From Chloroflexota bacterium (GTDB lineage Bacteria > Chloroflexota > Anaerolineae > Promineifilales > Promineifilaceae): DNA of 64,000 nt. Location of the stretch: assembly GCA_014584575.1 (NCBI GenBank), contig JACTMP010000078.1, forward strand, positions 1 to 64,000, read 5' to 3'. How positions within the stretch are numbered: the stretch's first letter is position 1; each line of letters starts with the position of its first letter. Position numbers and translations under genes: made by a program. The notes under the pieces are model-generated. The model was not told the origin of the DNA. It did no database searches and saw only the letters and a list, made by a program, of their open reading frames with translations. Shown piece after piece: positions 9,501-17,675 of this stretch.

Positions 9501-10029
9501 CATCAACTTTGAAGACATTGGTCAACAGAACAACATAGACATGGCTTTGTTCTTGCCTTTTGTTGGCTATCGCTTATGGCCATCGGTAGGAAACGGCAAA
9601 GTTGTTTTAGATGTGATATTGCGAGGAATCGGTGAGTCAGCCGAATCACATCACCACCTTGAATTAAGCCTGTCGCCGTTGCCCCAAGAACGTGCCATAC
9701 TACCCGTTCAGGAGCACGTTATTACCGAGTGGGCAGCGTGTGGGGTTGCCTGTGTGATTTTACCGTTTTATACTGGCTTTCGTGTGTTGCACGTCACACA
9801 AGCTGGTGACGGTTTTGATTATTGGGTGGGTAACGATGAACACGAGTATGGACTTGAAATCAGTGGAACGATCAATGAAGATGTAGAGGGTCGGCATCGA
9901 GCTAAAGTGAAACAATTTCTAAGCAACCCATACGGGGTTGACGGCTTCGTCAGCGTCACGGGATTTGAAGAACTGCATTCCATTCTGTCCTTCCATCACC
10001 CGGTCCCAAGGCGTGCAGGGGATGAATAA
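9493..10029 (+). CDS. Conserved-looking hypothetical protein
   Basis: Soluble protein of 178 residues that I do not recognise. Its ATG lies eight bases inside the end of the preceding gene. It contains no ACGGCCGT and is A+T-richer than its neighbours, matching the next gene, so the two probably moved as a unit. The middle part alternates hydrophobic strands with a His cluster (SHHHLELS); the C-terminal part ends in a basic tail. Confidence 0.6.
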   Translation: MDSINFEDIGQQNNIDMALFLPFVGYRLWPSVGNGKVVLDVILRGIGESAESHHHLELSLSPLPQERAILPVQEHVITEWAACGVACVILPFYTGFRVLHVTQAGDGFDYWVGNDEHEYGLEISGTINEDVEGRHRAKVKQFLSNPYGVDGFVSVTGFEELHSILSFHHPVPRRAGDE

Positions 10030-10030
10030 T

Positions 10031-10432
10031 ATGAATTCAGGTATTATCAGGAAAAATTTGTCAGATTCGTTTGTAGCAAATGAACGATTAAAATCTGACC
10101 TTATTTTGGAAGCTAATCTACTGAAGGCGCAAGGGGATTTTGAAGCGGCGGCACAACGGTTTGCGGAAGCGGCTGAGATTGAGGAAAGATTGGCTACCGA
10201 CTTAACTGGCATGGGCTTTCAAGATAAGGCGTTTATTCACCGTTTCAGCGCGGTTAGCTGCTGGGCGCAGGCTGGAGATTTATATCGGGCTGTAACTTTA
10301 GGCGAGCAGATGCTACAAGACAACAACCTGACAACCGCCCAAAGCAGTCGTCTGGAAAAGTATTTAGAGGTTCTACACGGCCGTATTGTTCAATGGATGA
10401 GCCAATGGTCAGTAGAATCGGTTGCTGTGTAA
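10031..10432 (+). CDS. Hypothetical helical (TPR-like) protein
   Basis: About 133 residues, strongly helical. Segments such as AKGQ..DFEAAAQRFAEAAEIEERLA and the following SCWAQAGDLYRAVTLGEQML show the size and spacing of tetratricopeptide-type helices, but no formal repeat is clear. It begins one base after the stop of the preceding gene; AGGGG at 10017-10021 fits an ATG at 10031, with ATG 10022 as an alternative. Likely partner of the preceding protein; function unknown. Confidence 0.6.
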   Translation: MNSGIIRKNLSDSFVANERLKSDLILEANLLKAQGDFEAAAQRFAEAAEIEERLATDLTGMGFQDKAFIHRFSAVSCWAQAGDLYRAVTLGEQMLQDNNLTTAQSSRLEKYLEVLHGRIVQWMSQWSVESVAV

Positions 10433-10449
10433 CTGCTTAAGCCTGGCAT

Positions 10450-10860
10450 ATGAACTTGGGGTTTTATCGGGGGTGGTTTTATGCAGCGGCCGTATACAAT
10501 CTGGTGTGGGGCAGCCTGAATGTTTTGTTTCCAGAGTGGATATTTCAGCGCATCGGGATGCCGCCGCCGGACTCTCTGCCATTGTGGCAGGTGGTGGGCA
10601 TGTTTGTGCTGGTGTATGCGCCCGCTTACTGGTGGGCCGGCCGATACCCGGAACGCCATCCGCATCTGATTCTGATTGGGCTGGCGGGCAAGATGTTGGG
10701 GCCAATCGGTTTTGTCTGGTCAGTGGGCATGGGGCAGCTACCACTGGCTTTTGGCTGGGTCATTCTGACCAATGACCTGATCTGGTGGCCGTCGTTTATG
10801 CTCTACGTGCGCGATGTGGCCAGGGAACGCGGTCTGGCAAATTTATTGCGGGGAGAATGA
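10450..10860 (+). CDS. Small four-helix membrane protein
   Basis: Integral membrane protein of 136 residues with about four hydrophobic segments rich in Trp and Tyr (for example PAYWWAGRYP and DLIWWPSFML). No signal peptide or catalytic motif. The ACGGCCGT density drops again on its right side. No family assigned. Confidence 0.65.
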   Translation: MNLGFYRGWFYAAAVYNLVWGSLNVLFPEWIFQRIGMPPPDSLPLWQVVGMFVLVYAPAYWWAGRYPERHPHLILIGLAGKMLGPIGFVWSVGMGQLPLAFGWVILTNDLIWWPSFMLYVRDVARERGLANLLRGE

Positions 10861-10962
10861 AGAGATACGGCCGTACTCACAAGTACCCTTGGGCAATAAC
10901 AACTGATACAATGTCAATATAACCTCCATTCACCAAGATAATGATGGCATAGGGTAAAGCGC

Positions 10963-11328
10963 ATGACACTTGAAATTGAAAGTTTAACGCCAAAGTCGGG
11001 GCAATTATCTGTGAATATCCAGTTGTCAGCCACGATAAACGTCACTGCTTTTAGCGCCAGACAAAAAGTAGCCGGATTTGTAGCCGACGAAATCAGCACC
11101 CATCTTCATGGTGGCGATCCCGTCCTGGTATTAGGGGAGCGGATTTGTTGGCGTGTGCCCGTTGTCCTGTCGCTCCCACCTACAGGGGACAGAGGGGAGG
11201 TAGGATTCATAGATGTAGATGTAGAAACCGGCCAATTATCTGTGTCTCCAGATCGGATTGAAGAGATAGAAAATCGTGCCCACTATCTTGCTTCCAGTTC
11301 CGCACATCAAACAACATCATCAAGCTGA
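10963..11328 (+). CDS. Hypothetical protein paired with C39-like peptidase
   Basis: 121 residues, unknown. The N-terminal two thirds look like a beta-sandwich (alternating hydrophobic strands around LVLGERICWRVPVVLSLPP) and the tail (SPDRIEEIENRAHYLASSS) is helical. Its last 53 bases overlap the start of the peptidase gene in another frame, which strongly suggests the two are translated together. It may be an inhibitor, chaperone or substrate of the peptidase; that is inference from position only. Confidence 0.55.
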   Translation: MTLEIESLTPKSGQLSVNIQLSATINVTAFSARQKVAGFVADEISTHLHGGDPVLVLGERICWRVPVVLSLPPTGDRGEVGFIDVDVETGQLSVSPDRIEEIENRAHYLASSSAHQTTSSS

Positions 11329-11737
11329 TTGTCTGGCTGCTTGCGCGGCAATGGCGCTGGCATTTGTGAATGTCAATGCCACATACGATTCGCTTTTAAG
11401 GCTTCTCAAGGTCAAGTCATTTGGCGCTGCCGGGCAAAACTTGAAGTATTTGACCTCTCTGGGCGTTGATGTGATCTATCGAGAAGGTTCGATAGAGGAG
11501 TTGAAAGAATATCTGGAAAATGAACATCCCTGTATCGCTCTGGTGCGAACGGCTGATTTGTCTTATTGGGCATATGCGACTGATCACGCTGTTCTGGTCA
11601 GGGGTTTTGATGAGAAAAATATACTGGTGAATGACCCCATGTTTGACCATACACCAATTGCCATACCAATATCCGAATTTGAACTGGCATGGATATCATT
11701 TGATTATCGTTTTGGTTTGATCAAGAAGATGGCTTAA
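11276..11737 (+). CDS. C39-like papain-fold cysteine peptidase domain protein
   Basis: Single-domain protein of 153 residues. QADCLAACAAMAL near residues 16-28 gives the catalytic Cys (C19, or C23), DHAVLVRGF the His and ILVNDP the Asp/Asn of a papain-like triad, as in C39 peptidases that cut double-Gly leaders and in related stand-alone C39-like proteins. It has no transporter domains and no signal peptide, so it should be cytoplasmic. GTG start at 11276 inside the preceding gene. No precursor peptide with a GG site is evident nearby. Confidence 0.72.
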   Translation: MPTILLPVPHIKQHHQADCLAACAAMALAFVNVNATYDSLLRLLKVKSFGAAGQNLKYLTSLGVDVIYREGSIEELKEYLENEHPCIALVRTADLSYWAYATDHAVLVRGFDEKNILVNDPMFDHTPIAIPISEFELAWISFDYRFGLIKKMA

Positions 11738-11785
11738 TCAATCCCCTGTCTCCCAGTAGAGTAATTTTTATTAGCTATCAACGAC

Positions 11786-13039
11786 ATGAATAGTTCACTG
11801 CAACCAGATATACCACCTGCGCCGGGTGGGCTGCGGCGGCTGCCGCGGAATGTGTGGGTACTCACGGCCGTCTCCTTCCTCACCGATCTCTCCAGCGAAA
11901 TGGTCGTTCATTTGCTGCCGCTCTTTCTGGCTAATGTGCTGGGGGCGCGCACCCTGACTATCGGCCTGATTGAAGGGGTGGCGGAAACAACCAGCAGCCT
12001 GGTGAAACTGCTCTCCGGGCGGTATTCCGACCGGTTGGGCAAACGGAAATGGCTGACGGTGGCCGGGTATGGGTTGTCTACCGCTGCCAAACCATTTCTG
12101 GCGTGGGCCAATAGCTGGACGGCCGTACTCGCCATTCGTTTTGTGGAGCGCACCGGCAAAGGCATCCGCACCGCCCCCCGTGACGCGCTGATTGCCGACA
12201 GCATAGACGCCCGGCAGCGCGGTCTGGCGTTTGGCCTGCACCGCGCCGGGGACACCGCCGGGGCCGTTTTGGGACTGCTCATCGCCATGCTCGTCATCTG
12301 GCAGTGGCAGGGGAACACACCTACCCTCACCCGCACCACTTTTAACACCCTGGTCTGGCTAAGCCTGATCCCGGCAACCTTGGGCGTCATCTTGCTGGTG
12401 GTGGGAGTACGGGAAACAGCCCGGCAGACAGCCAAAACGGATTCTTCGCGCATCAGTTGGGGGGCATTGGGACGGCCGTTTCACCAATTCCTGTTCATCA
12501 TGCTCCTGTTCACCCTGGGCAACTCCGCCGACGCCTTTCTCATCCTGCGCGCCCAGGCCACCGGCCTGGCCCTGCTACCCATCCTGGGGCTGCTGCTGCT
12601 GTTCAACCTGGTGTACACCATCGTCTCCGGCCCCATTGGGGCGCTTTCCGACCGGTGGGGGCGGCGGCGGGTGCTGCTGGCAGGCTGGCTGCTCTACGCG
12701 CTCGTGTATCTGGGATTTGCCCTGGCGCAGCAAAGCTGGCATCTGGTCATTCTTTTTGTGGCCTATGGTGTGTATTATGGTTTTGCCGAAGGCATTGCCA
12801 AAGCATTTGTGGCCGACCTGGTGCAAAAAGATCAACGGGGTACGGCCTATGGCTGGTTTAATGGAACGATTGGGTTGGCCGCCCTGCCCGCCAGTCTGAT
12901 TGCCGGGTTGTTGTGGCAAGGGGTGGGCAGTTGGCCTGGTTTGGGCATGGCGGCGCCCTTCTTGTTTGGTGGGGTGTTGGCATTGGCGGCGGCGGTTTTG
13001 TTGTGGCGGTGGCTGCCGGAGGAGGCAGAGAGGGATTAG
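11786..13039 (+). CDS. MFS transporter
   Basis: Major facilitator protein of 417 residues with twelve predicted helices. The loop after helix 2 reads GRYSDRLGKRKWLTV and the matching loop in the second half GALSDRWGRRRVLL, both MFS motif A. A conserved FVERTGKGIRTAPRDALIADS stretch marks a subgroup seen in many bacteria with unassigned substrates. The stop codon TAG lies inside the GGAGATT-type repeat that follows, so the repeat abuts the reading frame exactly. Confidence 0.85.
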   Translation: MNSSLQPDIPPAPGGLRRLPRNVWVLTAVSFLTDLSSEMVVHLLPLFLANVLGARTLTIGLIEGVAETTSSLVKLLSGRYSDRLGKRKWLTVAGYGLSTAAKPFLAWANSWTAVLAIRFVERTGKGIRTAPRDALIADSIDARQRGLAFGLHRAGDTAGAVLGLLIAMLVIWQWQGNTPTLTRTTFNTLVWLSLIPATLGVILLVVGVRETARQTAKTDSSRISWGALGRPFHQFLFIMLLFTLGNSADAFLILRAQATGLALLPILGLLLLFNLVYTIVSGPIGALSDRWGRRRVLLAGWLLYALVYLGFALAQQSWHLVILFVAYGVYYGFAEGIAKAFVADLVQKDQRGTAYGWFNGTIGLAALPASLIAGLLWQGVGSWPGLGMAAPFLFGGVLALAAAVLLWRWLPEEAERD

Positions 13040-13104
13040 GAGATTAGGAGATTGGGAGATTAGGAGATTTAATCTCTCAATCTCCCAATCTCTCAATCTC
13101 CTCC
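13034..13104. repeat. GGAGATT-type intergenic inverted repeat
   Basis: Four tandem words of the form GGAGATTAGGAGATT, then TAATCTC words in the opposite sense, make a long imperfect hairpin between the MFS stop (inside the repeat) and the Shine-Dalgarno AAGGAGG of the next gene. Relatives are at 20868-20926, 34381-34406, 38310-38371 and 42768-42834. Confidence 0.8.
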
Positions 13105-13118
13105 CCAAGGAGGAAACA

Positions 13119-13979
13119 ATGAAGCTAAAGGTAGCGTTTGCGGCAGAGGATAAGTTGGGCGAAGGGCCGGTCTGGTCGGTGCAGGAGCAGGCATTGTATT
13201 GGGTGGATATTGAACGGCCGTGCCTGCAACGGTACCATCCCGAAACCGGCGCATATACCGCCTGGGCCATGCCCTCGCAAATTGGCAGTTTTGCCTTGCG
13301 GCAGAGTGGTGGGGCAATTGTGGCGCTGCGGGATGGGTTGTATCGCTTTGATCTGGACAACGGCGAATTGAGCAACATTTGCCGCCCGGAACCAGACCGA
13401 GGTACCCGTTTTAATGATGGCAAGTGTGACCGCTACGGCCATTTCTGGGCCGGGACGATGGAGCTAAAAGTGGCCGCGCCGGTGGGGGCATTGTATCGGC
13501 TGGATGGGACGGGAAATTGCCAGCTCATGCGCCCAAACGTCACCTGCTCCAACGGCCTGGGCTGGTCGCCAGATAACCGCACCATGTATTACACCGACAC
13601 CCCCACCCGCCACATTGTAGCTTACGATTTTGATGGGGAATCCGGCCAGATCAGTAACGAGCGCATCTTTGCCCAGGACAGCGAGGGCTTCCCAGACGGC
13701 CTGACGGTGGATACCGCCGGTTACGTCTGGAGCGCCAAATGGGATGGCTGGAAAATTGTGCGCTATACCCCCGATGGCGCCGTTGACCGGGAAATCCCAC
13801 TGCCGGTGCAGCGGCCGACAAGCTGTACATTTGGCGGCCCCGCGCTCAACCAGTTGTACATCACCAGCGCCAGCGTGGGCCTATCCGCCGCCGAACGCGC
13901 CGCACAACCGCTGGCGGGCAGCTTACTCGTGTTGGAAACGGCCGTGACCGGTCTGCCAGACGCTCTCTTTGTGGGCTAA
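13119..13979 (+). CDS. SMP-30/gluconolactonase-family lactonase
   Basis: Six-bladed propeller of 286 residues. The four metal-site residues of the family are present: E15 (LGEGPVW), N99 (RFNDGKCD), N145 (CSNGLGWS) and D193 (GFPDGLTVD). Members open sugar lactones or hydrolyse related esters; the physiological lactone is not known here. The start at 13119 follows AAGGAGG (13108-13114) at 4-base spacing. It is convergent with the next gene, overlapping it by four bases. Confidence 0.9.
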   Translation: MKLKVAFAAEDKLGEGPVWSVQEQALYWVDIERPCLQRYHPETGAYTAWAMPSQIGSFALRQSGGAIVALRDGLYRFDLDNGELSNICRPEPDRGTRFNDGKCDRYGHFWAGTMELKVAAPVGALYRLDGTGNCQLMRPNVTCSNGLGWSPDNRTMYYTDTPTRHIVAYDFDGESGQISNERIFAQDSEGFPDGLTVDTAGYVWSAKWDGWKIVRYTPDGAVDREIPLPVQRPTSCTFGGPALNQLYITSASVGLSAAERAAQPLAGSLLVLETAVTGLPDALFVG

Positions 13980-15031
13980 CGATTGATCAAGGCGTGAAAT
14001 GCCGCGTTAAACTCTGCCGGTTTCTCCAGGTAGGGTGAATGGCCGGTTTCGGGGATAACCACTTCCCGGTAGTGCCCACCGCTGGCTGTATATTGCTCCA
14101 GAACCGCGCGGGTTTGCGCCAGCATCGGTTGCGGCGGACATTCATCCACGCCAGGGTAGCCGGGCACAAACCCCATCGCGCCCAGGGCGGCAATATCAAA
14201 CATGGCGTTGTCAGAGACAATGAGGTCGTCCGCGCCACGTATCCAGAGGATGGGCGGCTTGGGGTTGATGTGGACAATACCGCTGGCGTCGAACTGTTTG
14301 CGACTGAAGGCATTGACCACGCCTTTGTCACCGGGGCCAACCGTAGGCCAATGGGGCGAAGGGGCCACGTTGCCGGGGTAAAAATCTTCGCCAATGCGCG
14401 TCGCCAACATGGAATCTACCAACACATCTTCACGGGCGGGGATAAACGGCGGTTTGACGTAGAACTGGCGGAAGACATTACGCGGGGACATGGGGTTTTC
14501 CAGGCCGCGCTCTTTGGCCGCCAGCAGATTGATAAATTCCGGGTTGACGCCGCCTGCGCCAGCCGGCGCGCCATCATCATAAACCGGGTCGCCATCCGCG
14601 CCTTTGCTGCCGCTGTAGCCGTAGGGGGACACCGGGTCTACCAGCGTCAGCGAAAGTACCGCACCGGGATTAGCAATCGTTAATTTCATGGCCACGCCGC
14701 CACCCATGCTATGGCCGACCAAATGAAACTGGCTGATGTTCAAAGCAGCGAGCAGCGCCTGCACATCAGCTACCATATCACCCAGCCCCAAAGTGGCGTC
14801 AATGGGCTGCGCTTCGGTGTCGCCGTAGCCGCGCAGGTCAGGGGCGATGGCCTGGAAACCGGCGGGCAGCGCCAGCATGGTCTCCTCCCAATAGGTAGCC
14901 GAGGAGACATTGCCGTGAATGAAGAGCACGGCCGTATCCCCCGCCGCGCCGCTGCGCAAAACATGGGTATGCAACCGGCTGGTTTGCACCATAGTGGAAG
15001 TAATACCGGGTAAAGTGGGTAATGTGGACAT
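13976..15031 (-). CDS. Alpha/beta hydrolase
   Basis: 351 residues. Nucleophile S108 in GHSMGG, oxyanion region FIHGNVS, and C-terminal catalytic His in ETGHSPYLEKP. A long insertion between the nucleophile and the acid (about residues 140-260, with GSKGADGDPVY and a Pro-rich stretch) forms a large cap. Substrate unknown. A clear AAAGGAGA lies upstream of the start. Confidence 0.85.
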   Translation of the reverse strand: MSTLPTLPGITSTMVQTSRLHTHVLRSGAAGDTAVLFIHGNVSSATYWEETMLALPAGFQAIAPDLRGYGDTEAQPIDATLGLGDMVADVQALLAALNISQFHLVGHSMGGGVAMKLTIANPGAVLSLTLVDPVSPYGYSGSKGADGDPVYDDGAPAGAGGVNPEFINLLAAKERGLENPMSPRNVFRQFYVKPPFIPAREDVLVDSMLATRIGEDFYPGNVAPSPHWPTVGPGDKGVVNAFSRKQFDASGIVHINPKPPILWIRGADDLIVSDNAMFDIAALGAMGFVPGYPGVDECPPQPMLAQTRAVLEQYTASGGHYREVVIPETGHSPYLEKPAEFNAAFHALINR

Positions 15032-15104
15032 GAATTTCTCCTTTTGATGTTACGTTCAGGCAATTGACCGGCTGCCAGACAGCCAATCGGCAAATGAACG
15101 CATA

Positions 15105-15184
15105 GGTGACAATTTACGGCAATGACAATTTACGGTCATGATAGTGCACGGCCATGATAGTGCACGGCCATGATAGTGCACGGC
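15105..15184. repeat. 16-bp tandem repeat ending in ACGGCC words
   Basis: Five units of 16 bp run from 15105 to 15184: two of the type ATGACAATTTACGGTC and three identical copies of CATGATAGTGCACGGC. The last runs into an intact ACGGCCGT. The array lies in the gap between the hydrolase and YitT genes and codes for nothing. Confidence 0.85.
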
Positions 15185-15205
15185 CGTTGCCCAAAGGTTA
15201 CAAAT

Positions 15206-16102
15206 CTATGACTTGGGCAAAGGCGTAAAGCCGCTGCCCATGGCCTCGTGGCTGACGCCAATGGTCACAAATGCCTCCTTATCCACTTCGGCGACGACTT
15301 CTTTTAGTTCATTGACCTGGGGGCGGGTGACAGTGCAAAGCACCAGGTATCGCTGCTGCCCGGTATAACCGCCGGTGATCGGCCAATAGGTCACGCCCCG
15401 GTGAATACGCTGCATCAGCGATTGAATCATCTCGTCCGGTTTGTTGGTGATGATGGTGGCCGTGCGGGCGGTGCTGGGGCCTTCCAGGGTGTAGTCGGAA
15501 GCCAGCCCATTCAGGAATAACATCAGGAAGCCATATAACACCATCACCGGGCCAAAGACGACCCCACCCAGCAAGATGATCAGGCCATCGGAGTAAAAAT
15601 AGACCTGGCTGAGGGGCCGTCCCGTCCGTTTTTGCAATACCCGCCCCAGGATACCCGTGCCGCCCATCGTGCCGCCGGCGCGGTAGATCAGTCCAGCGCC
15701 AATACCACCGACAATGCCACCATAAATGGTATTAAGCAGCAGGTCATCGGTGAGGGGAAATTCTGGCATAACACGGGGCAGGTAAACCAGCAGCAGGTCA
15801 GTGCTGACGGAAAAGATGGTGGCGGCGATGAGGGTGCGGTACAGAAAGCCCCAACGCCCTAACTGAAAAAAGCCCAACAATAGCAGCGGCAGGTTCATAA
15901 TCCAGTACATCAGACCGACCGGCCAGCCGGTGAACTGGTTGATGATGATGCTCAGACCAGAAATGCCGCCGGCGACGATGTTGTTGGGCACCTGAAAGAT
16001 CACATAGGCGGCGGACACGATCAGGACGCCGATGGTGAGTAAGGTTAATGCTTTTGTTTCATGCCAGATAGCGGCGCGTGACGGCCGTGACTTTATTTTC
16101 AT
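15206..16102 (-). CDS. YitT family membrane protein (DUF2179)
   Basis: 298 residues. The N-terminal half has five or six hydrophobic segments with the family's conserved QVPNNIVAGGISGLS and GGTMGGTGILGR stretches. The C-terminal part (about residues 215-290, from TIITNKPDEM to the end) is the soluble DUF2179 domain. YitT proteins are common in Firmicutes and Chloroflexota; transport of an organic or metal ion is suspected but not proven. The upstream gap holds a 12-bp hairpin with a GTC loop. Confidence 0.88.
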   Translation of the reverse strand: MKIKSRPSRAAIWHETKALTLLTIGVLIVSAAYVIFQVPNNIVAGGISGLSIIINQFTGWPVGLMYWIMNLPLLLLGFFQLGRWGFLYRTLIAATIFSVSTDLLLVYLPRVMPEFPLTDDLLLNTIYGGIVGGIGAGLIYRAGGTMGGTGILGRVLQKRTGRPLSQVYFYSDGLIILLGGVVFGPVMVLYGFLMLFLNGLASDYTLEGPSTARTATIITNKPDEMIQSLMQRIHRGVTYWPITGGYTGQQRYLVLCTVTRPQVNELKEVVAEVDKEAFVTIGVSHEAMGSGFTPLPKS

Positions 16103-16124
16103 CTACTTTTTCTCCTTCGAAGAT

Positions 16125-16151
16125 GTAGCGCGATTTGTCAAATCGCGTTAC
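16125..16151. repeat. 12-bp arm hairpin upstream of yitT
   Basis: GTAGCGCGATTT and AAATCGCGTTAC flank a 3-base GTC loop (one mismatch). It lies 22 bases before the YitT start on the minus strand. A fragment of the same word (CCAAATCGCGC) is at about 30937-30947. Confidence 0.7.
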
Positions 16152-16598
16152 GGATTTTCATTGATGGTGGTCGGCAAAGCCGGTGAAGTCCCCTTCGAAA
16201 ATAACCCACAGATTCACGCAGATGACGCGGATTAAATGTGATTAGCTTACATCCTTTTTTCATTCATGTGGGTGGCCCGCTGTCCGTATTTTCTCTATCG
16301 CCATCGTATGAGCAAATCCCATTTTGGCTGATTTTACACGATGAAAATCAAACGCCACATGACCAGACGCAATACAATGTCCGTAAGCACACCTGGCGAC
16401 ACCTATCAGCCGCAACTGTCTTTTGACAATCACTTTGCCGTTCCATAATCTTACTGGAATCTGGCGTTTTTTTGCTACACCACTGGTAGAGACGTTGTAA
16501 TGCAACGTCTCTATGCACGACTTGCCATTTGCAACCTGCCACGTGCAGCCAATGGGTAATCCAGACTCAACATGGATTCTCTACCTGGAGATTTTCTC
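16152..16598. other. Gene-free stretch with one hairpin
   Basis: About 450 bases without a gene I can support. It includes a perfect hairpin AGAGACGTTG-TAATG-CAACGTCTCT at 16488-16512 and a piece of the CACGCAGATGACGCGGAT-type repeat near 16197. Short open frames exist on both strands but lack Shine-Dalgarno sites and protein-like composition. Confidence 0.5.
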
Positions 16599-17042
16599 AT
16601 GCTCATTCGTTGGCGACTCAATCTGGTGGGGTGTTTGGTACCTCTGATTTTTAGCCTGGCAGCGTGCACATTTGCCCGTTCGGCGGTTGATCCGGCCGAG
16701 CGGCCCCCCATTGGCCCTGTAACCAGGATAGTGCCCACAGCCACAGCAGAAACGGGCGATGGGGAGGTCACGGCCGTTGCCCCCACCGCCACAATCATTC
16801 TGCTCCCGGCCGTAGAGTCACCGGCCGGCGCGGCCCGTAAATTGAAATGGCAAACGTTGACGCTCAGAATGGCCGACGGCCGTATGGCCAACGAAGAAAC
16901 GGGCAGCGTGTGGAACATTTTCGGCCAGGCTATTGCCGGAGAATTGGACGGTCTGTCGCTGGCGTCGATTGTCAAAGTTGATCATTTCTGGTTTTCCTGG
17001 GCAGCTTTCCACCCGGACACCCACATTTTTCAGCAGCCATAA
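16599..17042 (+). pseudogene. Lipoprotein-like fragment ending in a DUF3179-type C-terminus
   Basis: 147 residues. A lipoprotein signal (FSLAACTF) is followed by a Thr/Ala linker, and then a short C-terminal piece: GSVWNIFGQAIAGELDG, then VDHFWFSWAAFHPDTHIF. This matches the end of DUF3179 proteins, where WNIFG and DHFWFAWAAF precede the C-terminus. The roughly 250-residue body of DUF3179 is absent, so this is most likely a deletion remnant, although a short expressed lipoprotein cannot be excluded. Start chosen at 16599 with GGAG at 16587-16590. Confidence 0.55.
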
Positions 17043-17078
17043 CAACGATTCAGAAGGGGCTGTATCGTTACAGCTCAT

Positions 17079-17675
17079 TTACGAATACGCCTCGTCCGGC
17101 CGCCAGTTGACAGTCTGCGCCCACTCCTGAGCGGCCACAAACAGCATATCCATCAGCGGGTCTTTGATGTACAGGTAGCCCTCAATGCTGTCCGGGAAAA
17201 TTTCGGCCAGGCGCATTTTGATAAGGGCGTAGCCGTCACGCATGAGGGGATGTGTCCGCAGATAGTCGCGGAAGAGGAGGGAGTATTGCTGGTTAAAACG
17301 GCCGTCCTGCCGAATGTGAATATGTGTCCGCCGCTCCCCTTCCGGCTCCCGGCAATACCGTTTCCGTAATTCCGGTGAATCCGGGTCGGGGATGCCGATG
17401 TATTCGTCACGGCCGTACGCCGCCCGCATCTCATAACCCGCCCCCACCAGCTTTGCCACAATCGCCGGGTCATCCAGATCAGCCACCGTCACCTGAATAT
17501 CTATGATGTCTTTGGCCGGCAGGTCAGGTACAGAAGTCGAGCCGATGTGGTCAATGCGCACGGCCGTGCCCCCCAACACCTGTCGCAGCCGCCCGCCAAG
17601 CTCCTGAAATTCAGACACCCACCGGGGTTGGTAGGGGACGATAATGATAGGTCTCGACTTTTCAAATGTGATCAT
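17079..17675 (-). CDS. GrpB family protein (UPF0157)
   Basis: 198 residues, normal family length. RIDHIGSTSVPDLPAKDIIDIQV contains the GSTSVP motif of the GrpB nucleotidyltransferase-like fold, and the conserved HIHI and FRDYLR segments follow. Biochemical role unclear; some members are fused to dephospho-CoA kinase. Its ATG overlaps the cutC stop (ATGA), so it is the last gene of the minus-strand lysine-region transcript or of a cutC-grpB pair. Shine-Dalgarno AGGAGG is 5 bases upstream. Confidence 0.88.
   Translation of the reverse strand: MITFEKSRPIIIVPYQPRWVSEFQELGGRLRQVLGGTAVRIDHIGSTSVPDLPAKDIIDIQVTVADLDDPAIVAKLVGAGYEMRAAYGRDEYIGIPDPDSPELRKRYCREPEGERRTHIHIRQDGRFNQQYSLLFRDYLRTHPLMRDGYALIKMRLAEIFPDSIEGYLYIKDPLMDMLFVAAQEWAQTVNWRPDEAYS

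Noticed and set aside
16238-16505. Small frames on both strands between the yitT gene and the DUF3179 fragment.
   Set aside because: No ribosome-binding sites, no recognisable motif, and they cross a perfect hairpin.
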